A stretch of 7,257 nt of DNA from Myxococcales bacterium (GCA_020430865.1 JAGQIY010000359.1:1-7257), one strand, 5' to 3'. Positions 1 through 6,197 are shown, counted from the stretch's first letter. Program-made: numbers and translations. Notes: generated by a model not told the origin, from the letters alone.

Positions 1-336
1 CGGGTTTGGGGGTGAGTCTCGATGTTTCGCGCACTGCGAGCGCCGCCTACCCAGCCCGGCTCCCGAGTCCCAGCGGAACTCCGGAAAAGCGGTAGCGGGT
101 GGGCCAGTGAGGGCCAAGCGCGTGAAGTCAACCAGTCCGGAGCGGGATCTGTTCCCGCCAGCCCCAGCCTCCGAGCGGTCTTCAAGAGACCGCGGAGCGT
201 AGGGTTCCCTGAAGGATAAGGCGCCAGAGTGCGCTGTAAAGCCAAACCGCCCCGCCACTGCCTGGGCGCGATCTACCGGCACGACGGCCGACGACCCTCC
301 GGGACATTTTGCCCCCGGAGCCCGCGCGGGAGAGTA
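1..336. other. Left flank without a convincing gene; hairpins only
   Basis: No open frame here looks like a protein. The short frames encode Arg/Pro/Ser-rich low-complexity peptides typical of GC-rich noncoding DNA or antisense. What can be seen is secondary structure. A 6-bp stem GCGGGA/TCCCGC lies at 142-147/153-158 with a 5-nt loop. A 7-bp stem GCGGTCT/AGACCGC lies at 175-181/187-193, and an outer CTCC/GGAG pairing at 169-172/194-197 extends it. A third stem, CTCCGGG/CCCGGAG, is at 297-303/314-320. None is followed by a clear T-run on either strand, so they are not textbook terminators. The third sits 17 bp beyond the stop of the CAP lipoprotein gene and could end its transcript. I recognise no tRNA, riboswitch or known structured RNA. 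Confidence 0.5.
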
Positions 337-888
337 TTACCGTGGGGAGCCGAAGTCCTGAACCCAGTAGTGGGTGTACGCCGACCCGGCCTGCATCCGG
401 TAGCCGATGCCGATGTCCACGAAGGCGCCGCTCATGATGTTCTTGCAGTGCCCTGGGCTGTTCATCCACTGATCCATCACACCCTGCGCCGTCCCGCTCC
501 CCGCGGCAATGTTCTCACCGGCGGTGCTCCAGCCGTAGCCCGCCGAGGTCATGCGCTCGAAGGCGGTGGTGCCGTCCTGGCTGTCGTGATCGAAGTAGTC
601 GTGGGTCGCCATGTCGATGGCATGGTTACGGGCCGCCGTACGCAGCGGCGCGTTCATGCGCAGCGAGCCGACGGCCGGCATCGCCTCGCCACCGCACGTG
701 GCTCCTCGAGCGCGTACCTGGTTGACCAAGGTCAGCACGTCGCACTCGAGCTGCTGAGCTTCGGAGTCGTAGCTGCTGCCGTCGTTCGGGCAGCCTGAAC
801 CCGCGGCCCCGTCGCTCCCCGAGCCATCGTCGGAGCTGCAGCCGAAAGTCGTCAGAGCCAGGAACACCAGAGGGAGGACACGTCGCAT
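337..888 (-). CDS. CAP/SCP-superfamily secreted lipoprotein (YkwD-like)
   Basis: This is a 183-residue predicted lipoprotein with one CAP (SCP/PR1-like) domain. The N-terminus is a short signal peptide: two Arg, a hydrophobic stretch, then TTFGC with the probable lipidated Cys at residue 17. A Ser/Asp/Gly-rich linker follows. The CAP domain spans about residues 50-183. It shows the DYFDH..DG segment (His101 is a likely cavity histidine), the GENIA signature (Glu125), the NSPGH block (around His147) and the terminal HYWVQDFG strand (His173). These match the usual bacterial CAP pattern and its His/Glu cavity. The lipobox has Phe at -2 and Thr at -3, a loose match to the consensus. I chose the ATG at 888 because it gives a compact signal peptide. 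An ATG at 900 would add MLCG. Neither has a strong ribosome-binding site. The gene is divergent from the LOG gene. Bacterial CAP proteins have no single agreed activity, so the function is open; an envelope location is inferred. Confidence 0.88.
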   Translation of the reverse strand: MRRVLPLVFLALTTFGCSSDDGSGSDGAAGSGCPNDGSSYDSEAQQLECDVLTLVNQVRARGATCGGEAMPAVGSLRMNAPLRTAARNHAIDMATHDYFDHDSQDGTTAFERMTSAGYGWSTAGENIAAGSGTAQGVMDQWMNSPGHCKNIMSGAFVDIGIGYRMQAGSAYTHYWVQDFGSPR

Positions 889-912
889 CCCGCACAGCAT
901 AGCGGCTCGTCG

Positions 913-922
913 GGCACGTGCC
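913..922. promoter_or_regulatory. Palindrome GGCACGTGCC in divergent promoter gap
   Basis: A perfect 10-bp palindrome with a CACGTG core lies in the gap between the divergent CAP lipoprotein and LOG genes. It is 24 bp from the lipoprotein start and about 40 bp from the LOG start. The position suits an operator for either gene. Short GC-rich palindromes also arise by chance in DNA of this composition, so the regulatory role is only a suggestion. Confidence 0.25.
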
Positions 923-927
923 TCACG

Positions 928-960
928 GCGAGGGACGATTGGCGCCCTCGCGAGGGGAGG
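928..960 (+). promoter_or_regulatory. LOG ribosome-binding site with alternative hairpins
   Basis: GAGGGGAGG at 952-960 is a purine-rich Shine-Dalgarno tract for the LOG gene. The GAGG at 952-955 is 7 nt from the ATG at 963, and the GGAGG at 956-960 is 14 nt from the ATG at 975. Just upstream, GCGAGGG (928-934) can pair with CCCTCGC (945-951) across a 10-nt loop, leaving the Shine-Dalgarno tract free. A second GCGAGGG copy (950-956) overlaps the tract and makes the palindrome CCCTCGCGAGGG (945-956), which could fold over it. The two pairings compete for the same CCCTCGC. Confidence 0.4.
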
Positions 961-962
961 CT

Positions 963-1532
963 ATGTGCCTGCGGATGCAAAGGATCTGCGTGTTCTGCGG
1001 CTCGAGCGCCGGAAACCGCACCAGCTACCGCGAAGCCGCCGTGAGTCTCGGACAGGCGCTGGCGGCGCGCGGCGTCGGCCTGGTCAACGGTGGTGGCCAC
1101 GTCGGGCTGATGGGGGCGACCGCCGACGCCGTGCTGGCGGCTGGAGGCCAGGCGATCGGGGTGATCCCCGAAGCTCTCAAGGAGCGCGAGCTGGCGCACT
1201 CCGGGATGACGGAGCTGCACGTCACCGTCGACATGCACGCTCGCAAGGCGCTCATGGCCAGTCTCGCGGACGCGTTCATCGCGCTCCCGGGCGGCCTCGG
1301 GACCTTCGAAGAGCTGTTCGAGGTGGCGACCTGGGCCCAGCTCGCCATCCATCACAAGCCCATCGGCGTCCTCGACGTCGACGACTACTACCGGCACCTC
1401 GCGCTGTGGCTTCGCCACGCGGAAACGGAAGGCTTCATCAAGCCCGAGCACTCGAACCTCTTTCACTGGGACAGCGACCCCGGACGACTGATCGACCGCC
1501 TGCTCAGATCAGCAGAAAAACACCCAGGCTGA
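963..1532 (+). CDS. LOG-family protein (cytokinin riboside 5'-monophosphate phosphoribohydrolase type)
   Basis: This is a 189-residue Rossmann-fold protein of the LOG family (TIGR00730 type, often misnamed lysine decarboxylase). The family hydrolyses nucleoside 5'-monophosphates, classically cytokinin riboside monophosphates, to free base plus ribose 5-phosphate; some bacterial members act on AMP. Visible motifs are ICVFCGSS at 8-15, the phosphate-binding loop NGGGHVGLMG at 42-51, MHARK at 91-95 (with the active-site Arg/Lys), ADAFIALPGG at 102-111 and the diagnostic PGGLGTFEE at 109-117, whose Glu116 is the expected catalytic acid. Length fits a type I LOG. One oddity is Asn42 where Tyr is usual before GGG. 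The ATG at 963 has GAGG 7 nt upstream. The ATG at 975 would start directly on the conserved block, and a GTG at 918 is less likely. The last 29 bp overlap the opposing transporter gene. Cytokinin production cannot be inferred without a prenyltransferase nearby. Confidence 0.93.
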   Translation: MCLRMQRICVFCGSSAGNRTSYREAAVSLGQALAARGVGLVNGGGHVGLMGATADAVLAAGGQAIGVIPEALKERELAHSGMTELHVTVDMHARKALMASLADAFIALPGGLGTFEELFEVATWAQLAIHHKPIGVLDVDDYYRHLALWLRHAETEGFIKPEHSNLFHWDSDPGRLIDRLLRSAEKHPG

Positions 1533-2370
1533 GCAGACCGCAGGCGACCAGCATGCTCGGCGTGACCGGCTCCCTGAAGAGCGCCCGACCACTGACCACG
1601 GAGCCGACCACACCGAAGGCGCGCTTGATGGCCTCCACCAAGCTGACCAGCAGCGTCTGAATCGCGATCAGCTGCAGCCCCAGAGCCGCCACGCTGACGA
1701 ACACGCCCACGCCCAGCGCCAGCCAGTGCTCGCGAGCCGCGGCGAGCTCTCGCCCCCGCCCCTGAACCAGGAGCCAGATCAGCACGACCAGCATCACCCC
1801 TCCGGTCTGGACGCTGGCGTGAAACGCCACGTTGGCGTGAGGCAGTGCGAGCTTGTCGTTGGTGGCCGAAATGGCCCAGGCGCCGGCGACCAACGCCATG
1901 TAGAGGCTGCCACGCTCGCGCAGCACGCCGAGCACCAATCCCTTCAGGCCCTGGCCAGCGTTCAGCGACCAGGCGCCGAGCACGATCACGCCAATTCCGC
2001 CCCACTGACGCGGAGAGGGGTGCTCGTCCAGGAGCAGGTAGCCGATCAGTGCCGCGAATACCGGAGTGAGCGCCAACAGAGGCACCGTACGGCTGATCGG
2101 CGACAGCTTTACCGCGTGAAAAAAGAGCAGGTTGGCTGCGACGTTCGCGACCAGGCAGGTCAGCCCCGGGCGAACGTAGGCCAGGCTCAGCTCTGGGGCG
2201 CCCCAGATCAACACTCCGAGCACGAAGCAAGGCAGCTGTCCTGCGCCGAAGAGCACCACCAGGCAAGCGGGGCTGGCGTGGCGCACCAGCGCCTTGCGGG
2301 ACGCGTCGAACGCGGCCCAGCCCAGGCTGCTCAGGACGGCGATCACCAGGGCGAGGGAAGCGGCCAGCAT
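1504..2370 (-). CDS. EamA/DMT-superfamily transporter, ten helices
   Basis: This is a 288-residue integral membrane protein with about ten hydrophobic segments, near residues 3-22, 33-57, 68-86, 92-113, 122-138, 156-172, 187-203, 216-236, 244-262 and 271-288. That is the two-times-five EamA repeat of drug/metabolite transporters. The end of the first repeat is characteristic: a P/L-rich helix LTPVFAALIGYLLLDE (101-116) followed by a helix beginning QWGGIGVIVLG. The second repeat has the matching segment SGRALFREPVTPSML. Family members export or import small metabolites, often amino acids or their derivatives, by secondary transport. The substrate cannot be read from sequence. The gene converges on and overlaps LOG, with no room for a normal terminator. 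Its start lies 58 bp beyond the stop of the coiled-coil gene on the same strand, so the two may be co-transcribed. The ATG at 2370 is the first start that keeps helix 1; its ribosome-binding site is weak. Confidence 0.9.
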   Translation of the reverse strand: MLAASLALVIAVLSSLGWAAFDASRKALVRHASPACLVVLFGAGQLPCFVLGVLIWGAPELSLAYVRPGLTCLVANVAANLLFFHAVKLSPISRTVPLLALTPVFAALIGYLLLDEHPSPRQWGGIGVIVLGAWSLNAGQGLKGLVLGVLRERGSLYMALVAGAWAISATNDKLALPHANVAFHASVQTGGVMLVVLIWLLVQGRGRELAAAREHWLALGVGVFVSVAALGLQLIAIQTLLVSLVEAIKRAFGVVGSVVSGRALFREPVTPSMLVACGLLSLGVFLLI

Positions 2371-2428
2371 GAAGCCGCCAGGGCTAGCGCACCTCGCGGC
2401 TCGAGTCAGGTATGCTCTCCGGACTCTG

Positions 2429-3067
2429 TCAACCGACCCGACGCTTCTGGGGTTCCAGTTCGTCGCTCATCGAAGGCGACGGACGCAGCACCTGACGCAC
2501 GCTGCTGACACGGTGGATGGCGCTCTCGGGGTAGCCCCCCTCGCCAGCACCGGGAACCTCGCTGAACGGGTTGCGCACCACCGAGACGCGTTCGTTCTCG
2601 TACTGCTCCACCAGCTGACGCAGCTCCTCGACCTCGCGCCGCGCGCGGTCACGCTCCCCCAAGAGCTGCGCCTGGGCGTGGCGCGCCCCGACGCGATCTG
2701 CCTCCAGGCGTGCCGCGTACAGATCGAGGTCTTCGTAGGCTCGAAGCAGCTCTCGCTGCTCGGACTGCACGCGCTGTAGCAGCAACCCGGACTGCCGGGT
2801 GTGATCCTCCAAGCGACGCTCGAAGTCGCTCTCCAGCGCCTCGATCGCCCCGAGGTGCGCGCTCTTCAGGCTCTCGAGCTGCTCCTCCAGGCTGTGGACG
2901 TGGGCCTGCAAGCGCTTGCGCTCGCCGGCTTCGGCTTCCGGGGGCACGCTCGGCGGCCCACTCATCGACGGCAGGTCGCGAAACCAGCGGAAGGAAGGTG
3001 GCTCGGAGAGCCGAAAGCTCCCCCGAGTCGGGGCCAGGGTGGGTGGGTTGGAGAACTTCTTGCTCAT
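2429..3067 (-). CDS. Coiled-coil protein of unknown function
   Basis: This 212-residue protein is soluble-looking, with no signal peptide, membrane segment or cysteine. I do not recognise a named family. Residues 1-45 are a Pro/Ser-rich, probably disordered head with a short aromatic patch, SFRWFRDLP (25-33). Residues about 46-164 are a long charged helix rich in Glu, Arg, Leu and Gln with heptad-like Leu/Ala spacing, a probable coiled coil. Residues 165-212 are a second low-complexity tail ending in Arg/Lys-rich sequence. The minus strand has AGGAG (complement of 3074-3078) 6 nt before the ATG at 3067 and 3 nt before an adjacent ATG at 3070. I prefer 3067; the difference is one Met. It heads a possible two-gene minus unit with the transporter and is divergent from the membrane-protein pair. 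A structural, scaffold or polarity-type role is possible but is only a guess from shape. Confidence 0.8.
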   Translation of the reverse strand: MSKKFSNPPTLAPTRGSFRLSEPPSFRWFRDLPSMSGPPSVPPEAEAGERKRLQAHVHSLEEQLESLKSAHLGAIEALESDFERRLEDHTRQSGLLLQRVQSEQRELLRAYEDLDLYAARLEADRVGARHAQAQLLGERDRARREVEELRQLVEQYENERVSVVRNPFSEVPGAGEGGYPESAIHRVSSVRQVLRPSPSMSDELEPQKRRVG

Positions 3068-3233
3068 CATGAACTCCTCGCGTCCTGCGGAGAGCCGCGC
3101 GCTCAAGCGCGAACCTAATGGCCAATACGGCCACGTCGCTGGATGCTTGAACGCAGTTCGATCGGACGGATCCGCTCGTGGTTGCGCCAAGCGCTTGACG
3201 CGGACCCGCGCCGTCGGCCTCGATCGGGGGAGC
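3068..3233. promoter_or_regulatory. Divergent intergenic region, coiled-coil gene / membrane operon
   Basis: This 166-bp gap separates two divergent genes and should hold both promoters. I see no convincing -35/-10 pair on either strand. A TTGACG at 3195-3200 resembles a -35 box for the plus strand but has no matching -10. The clearest symmetric element is TGGCC-N5-GGCCA at 3119-3133, and CGCGCT-CA-AGCGCG lies at 3098-3111. Either could be an operator or simple GC-rich symmetry. The minus-strand ribosome-binding site AGGAG (3074-3078) is inside this gap. Confidence 0.4.
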
Positions 3234-4364
3234 GTGGCAAGCCTCGACCTCTCCAGCAGCCCATCGCTCGCGGCGCGCACCCGCGAGGCGTGGTGGCTGG
3301 ACCGAGTGCGCGGCCAGCTGCTCGGCTGGCTCGCGGCCAGCCGGGTGGGGCCGCTGCTGGTTCGTCGGGAGCGCCGCCTCGCGCTGCTGGCGAGCGGCGG
3401 CATCATGCTGGCGTTGGTGCTCAGCGTGCTCGCGCCTGCCTGGCTCCTGCTGGTCGGTCCCCTGGCGCTCGGCGTCCCACACCTGGCCAGCGACGTACGC
3501 CACCTGGTGCTGCGCCGCGCGTTGCCGCGCGGATTCTTGAGCGTCGTCATCGCGGCGTGCTCGAGCCTGTTGGCTCTGCGGGGCCTGGAGAGCCTCCACG
3601 CCCTGGGCGGGGTCGCGGGCCGCCTCGAGGTTGGCGTCGCGAGCCTCTGGCTCGGCGTCGCCTGGTGGGCGGGTGGTGACGCACGAGCTGCTCGGGGCGC
3701 GCGACCGAACGCCTCGAAAGGCGCTGCGCTCGCGGCGCTGATCGTGTTCCTCACGGCAAGCGGACAGCTGTGGCCCTACGAGAGCCGCCTGGTGCTCGCC
3801 CACGCTCACAACCCGATCGCGCTGCTGCTCTGGGTGCAGCTATTCGCGGCGGGGGCCTGCGGCGATCGGAGTCGACGCTGGGTGTTGCTCCCGGCGCTGC
3901 TGTGTACGCTCAGCGTGCTCGGCCTGCTCTGGCTCCCGACCCAGGAGTTCACGCTGCGTCACGGCGTGCTCGAGCTCTGGGGCTTCGACGTGGTCGAGGC
4001 GTCTCGCTGGCTCGCACCGTTCGGACCCTCGCGGTGGAGCCTGGGGCTCACGCTCTGCTATGCCGCGCTGCAGTCGATGCACTACACGCTGTGGCTCTAC
4101 TGCATCCCGCAGAGCGACACCCGCGCCCAGGGCAGCCCGACCTTCCGCATGACCTGCAAGGGTTGGTTGAGCGACTTCGGCGCCTTTGGGCTCGCGCTCC
4201 TGGTGCTGGGCAGCCTCGCGCTGCTGCTCGGCGCCACCGTCGACGCCACTGGCGCGCGCCACGTGTACCTCAGCATCGCGGGCTTCCACGCATACCTGGA
4301 GCTGGCGCTGTGGGTGTTCCTGCTGAGGCGCGGGCTCCTCGCGACTCCGAGTTCCGCACGGTAA
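3234..4364 (+). CDS. Polytopic membrane protein with conserved-looking histidines (Brp/Blh-like, putative)
   Basis: This is a 376-residue membrane protein with roughly eight to nine hydrophobic helices after a basic N-terminus of about 45 residues. No named family is certain. Histidines sit in or beside the helices in short motifs: GVPHLASDVRH (80-90; His83, Asp87, His90), AHAHN (189-193), MHYTLW (282-287) followed by IPQ, RHVYL (His343) and FHAYLELALW (351-360). The pattern G-[hydrophobic]-P-H-x3-D resembles the first metal-binding motif of Brp/Blh beta-carotene 15,15'-dioxygenases, and intramembrane histidines spread over several helices would suit an iron-dependent enzyme. That is inference; the homology would be remote. 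The GTG at 3234 has GGGGGAG overlapping a spacing of only 1-4 nt, so the start is uncertain. The frame stays open far upstream, but that part lies antisense to the coiled-coil gene and is unlike protein. The stop is 8 bp before the next gene, so the two probably form an operon. Confidence 0.75.
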   Translation: MASLDLSSSPSLAARTREAWWLDRVRGQLLGWLAASRVGPLLVRRERRLALLASGGIMLALVLSVLAPAWLLLVGPLALGVPHLASDVRHLVLRRALPRGFLSVVIAACSSLLALRGLESLHALGGVAGRLEVGVASLWLGVAWWAGGDARAARGARPNASKGAALAALIVFLTASGQLWPYESRLVLAHAHNPIALLLWVQLFAAGACGDRSRRWVLLPALLCTLSVLGLLWLPTQEFTLRHGVLELWGFDVVEASRWLAPFGPSRWSLGLTLCYAALQSMHYTLWLYCIPQSDTRAQGSPTFRMTCKGWLSDFGAFGLALLVLGSLALLLGATVDATGARHVYLSIAGFHAYLELALWVFLLRRGLLATPSSAR

Positions 4365-4372
4365 TTGCTTCG

Positions 4373-4744
4373 ATGCTAGCAACCATGGGCGCTGCCTACG
4401 TCGTCGCCTGGCTCAGGGCGCTGTGCTTCACCTGGCTGATCGAGGTCGGCTGCGGTGTGTTCATGCTGGGACGGCGAGCCAGTGTGCCGCGACGCCTCGG
4501 ACTCCTGCTGCTTGGCAGCGGCGTCACGCACCCCTTCGTCTGGTTCGTCTTTCCCTTCATCGGCCTGGACTTCATCCCGGCGATGATCCTGGCAGAGCTG
4601 TTCGCCGTATGCGTCGAGGCGGGGATCTACTTCTTCGGCGTCCGGGGCCTGGGCATCCACCGAGCGCTCGCGATCTCCTTGATCTTGAACGGCTTGAGCC
4701 TGGGGCTGGGGCTCGTGTTGCGGCATTTCTGGGGGTTAGTCTAG
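4373..4744 (+). CDS. Small four-helix membrane protein
   Basis: This 123-residue protein is mostly hydrophobic, with about four membrane helices near residues 6-32, 42-64, 67-90 and 97-117. Motif-like features are a His-Pro inside the second helix, THPFVWFVFP (52-61), then acidic residues within the third helix (Glu75 and Glu82, in AELFAVCVEAG) and Asn106 in the last (ILNGLSLGLGL). I recall this arrangement (THP..W.VFP, then E..xxx.E, then S..N..S) from uncharacterised bacterial membrane proteins, but I cannot name a function. It follows the histidine-rich membrane protein by 8 bp, so it is probably co-expressed and could be its partner subunit. Start: the ATG at 4373 is the first in frame after the upstream stop; the ATG at 4385 is an alternative. 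Neither has a clear Shine-Dalgarno sequence, consistent with coupled translation. It converges on the MocR gene. Confidence 0.75.
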   Translation: MLATMGAAYVVAWLRALCFTWLIEVGCGVFMLGRRASVPRRLGLLLLGSGVTHPFVWFVFPFIGLDFIPAMILAELFAVCVEAGIYFFGVRGLGIHRALAISLILNGLSLGLGLVLRHFWGLV

Positions 4745-4757
4745 GCGTCCGCGGCGC

Positions 4758-4775
4758 CTCGGCTCACCCGCCGAG
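4758..4775. terminator. Weak hairpin in convergent gap, possible bidirectional terminator
   Basis: CTCGGC (4758-4763) pairs with GCCGAG (4770-4775) across a 6-nt loop in the 34-bp gap between the convergent small membrane gene and the MocR gene. There is no T-run on either strand, so it would be a weak intrinsic terminator at best. The position is its main support. Confidence 0.3.
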
Positions 4776-4778
4776 TCC

Positions 4779-6197
4779 CTAGCTCGCCTGGGCAGCCAGC
4801 GCCAGGCGCTCCACCCCGAGGCGGATCTCCTGCGGTGTGGCGCCCGCTACACTGATGCGCGCGAACTGCCCGGTCGGCTCCGCAGGGAACCAGGGTGCTC
4901 CATCGTTGATCCGCACCCCGACCCTGGCAGCGCGCTCGCAGAGCACCGCCGCCGACTCGCCGGGAGGAAGCTCGAGCCAGGCGTTGAAGCCGCCGCTCGG
5001 CGGCACCACCAGGGAGAACCCCGGCAAGCGCGCCGCCAGGGCCTCCAGCAAGCACTGCATGCGCTCGGAGAGCGCGCGCCTCAAGCGCGCCAGGTGCCGG
5101 TCGAAGGCCGCGCTGGTCACCAGCCCCAGCGCAGTCTCCTGCAACAACCGCGGCACGAAGAAGTCCTCGAGCACGCGCGCCTTCGCCACCCGCTCGAGCA
5201 CCGGCCCCTTCCCGCAGATCGCCGCGACCCGCAGGCTCGCCGCCAGACACTTGGTCAACGAACGGATGTAGACCACCTGACCGGGCGCCTGGCTCGCGAG
5301 GGTCGACGGCGGCGAGCCTTCGTAGGTCAAGCCGCGAGCGTAGTCGTCCTCGATCACGAAGGCGGTGTGGCGCTGCGCGATCTCCAGCACCGCGTCACGG
5401 CGCTCCGCGGCCAGCACCGCGCCCGTTGGGTTCTGATGCAAGGGCTGACAGTAGAAGGCGGGCGCGCGACTCTGCTCGAAGGCGCGCTCGAGGAACTCGG
5501 GGATCACCCCCTGCGAGTCGCTCGGCACGGGCACCACGTCGACGCCCAGCGCGCGCGCGACCTCCAGCGCTCCAAGGTACGTTGGGCTCTCCACGAGCAG
5601 ACTCCCGCCGGGTCTCGTCAGCGCGCGGAAGACGGTGTGAATGGCCGCCTGACCACCTTGCACCACCAGCACGTCCTCCTCTGCGTGGTCAGGACCGACG
5701 TTCACCGCGAACCAGCGCCGCAGCTCTGACATCCCCGAGAGCGGCGCGCGATCCCAGCCGCTTCCGCTGTTCAGAGCACGACGCGCGGCACGGGAGAGCT
5801 CCTTGACCGGGAGCAAGCTTGGGTCCGCATACCCGCTCGCGAGCTGAATGCTGCCAGGCGCCGCGTCGCTCACCAGCGCGTGCAGCGCGGCGGCCGGGGG
5901 CGCGGGCCCCAGCACCAACGATTGCCAAGACAGGTCGAACCGAGCGGTAGCGCGTTTCTGCGCGGCAATGAATGTACCTGCGCCGGGTTGAGCATGCAGA
6001 AGGCCTTCCAGCTCGAGCTGCTTGAGCGCACGAGAGATCGTCACCGGGCTTGCGCCCAGCTCGCGCATCAGCTGACGCACACTGGGCAACCGCTCGCCAA
6101 CGGCCCCCGCCAGGCACCGCTCGCGCAGCCGTCGCTCCACGCGCTCGACGGCGCTGGCGCTCGAGCCGCGTTCTGTTATCTTCTTTCGTGAAGACAC
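4779..6197 (-). CDS. MocR-family transcriptional regulator (GntR wHTH fused to PLP aminotransferase domain)
   Basis: This is a 472-residue fusion, the normal MocR length. Residues about 15-80 form a GntR-type winged helix (LPSVRQLMRELGASPVTISR as recognition unit, then the wing GLLHAQPGAGTF). Residues about 110-470 form a fold-type I aminotransferase domain: ASGYADPSLLP (120-130), QNPTG (255-259, Asn256), EDDYARG (283-289, Asp284 and Tyr286), the PLP lysine in SLTK (Lys316) and ARISV with Arg447, the expected carboxylate-binding Arg. All key PLP residues are intact, compared from memory with GabR. Such proteins are DNA-binding regulators that use PLP to sense amino acids, amines or B6 vitamers and often control a divergent transporter, as seen here. 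The start is unsettled. The GTG at 6197 keeps helix 1 but has no Shine-Dalgarno sequence and overlaps the opposite gene by 10 bp. The next candidate (GTG, codon 20) would trim helix 1. The ligand cannot be predicted. Confidence 0.93.
   Translation of the reverse strand: MSSRKKITERGSSASAVERVERRLRERCLAGAVGERLPSVRQLMRELGASPVTISRALKQLELEGLLHAQPGAGTFIAAQKRATARFDLSWQSLVLGPAPPAAALHALVSDAAPGSIQLASGYADPSLLPVKELSRAARRALNSGSGWDRAPLSGMSELRRWFAVNVGPDHAEEDVLVVQGGQAAIHTVFRALTRPGGSLLVESPTYLGALEVARALGVDVVPVPSDSQGVIPEFLERAFEQSRAPAFYCQPLHQNPTGAVLAAERRDAVLEIAQRHTAFVIEDDYARGLTYEGSPPSTLASQAPGQVVYIRSLTKCLAASLRVAAICGKGPVLERVAKARVLEDFFVPRLLQETALGLVTSAAFDRHLARLRRALSERMQCLLEALAARLPGFSLVVPPSGGFNAWLELPPGESAAVLCERAARVGVRINDGAPWFPAEPTGQFARISVAGATPQEIRLGVERLALAAQAS

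Noticed and set aside
22..219. 65-codon plus-strand frame in the left flank
   Set aside because: No ribosome-binding site, no recognisable motif and biased composition; not supported as a gene.
297..320. Hairpin after the CAP lipoprotein gene as an intrinsic terminator
   Set aside because: The 7-bp stem with a 10-nt loop has no T-run on the minus strand; kept only as part of the flank description.
1463..2266. 267-codon minus frame and the 1726-2508 plus frame over the first transporter
   Set aside because: Both are shadows of the EamA gene; their products are Arg/Gln/Ala-rich and lack hydrophobic or domain structure.
2916..3233. N-terminal extension of the membrane protein
   Set aside because: It would overlap the coiled-coil gene by about 150 bp and reads as charged low-complexity sequence; the hydrophobic protein begins after the GTG at 3234.
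2429..3754. Very long minus-strand open frame extending the coiled-coil gene upstream to 3754
   Set aside because: The extension past 3070 is Arg/Ser/Pro/Ala-rich low complexity, lies antisense to the membrane-protein gene and precedes a good ribosome-binding site at 3074-3078. It is a GC-rich open-frame artefact.
2649..3809. 386-codon minus-strand frame
   Set aside because: It overlaps two better genes in another frame and its product is Arg/Ala/Gln-rich without any domain pattern.
5094..5729. Plus-strand frames antisense to the MocR gene
   Set aside because: Arg/His-rich shadow translations; the MocR frame has all expected catalytic motifs.
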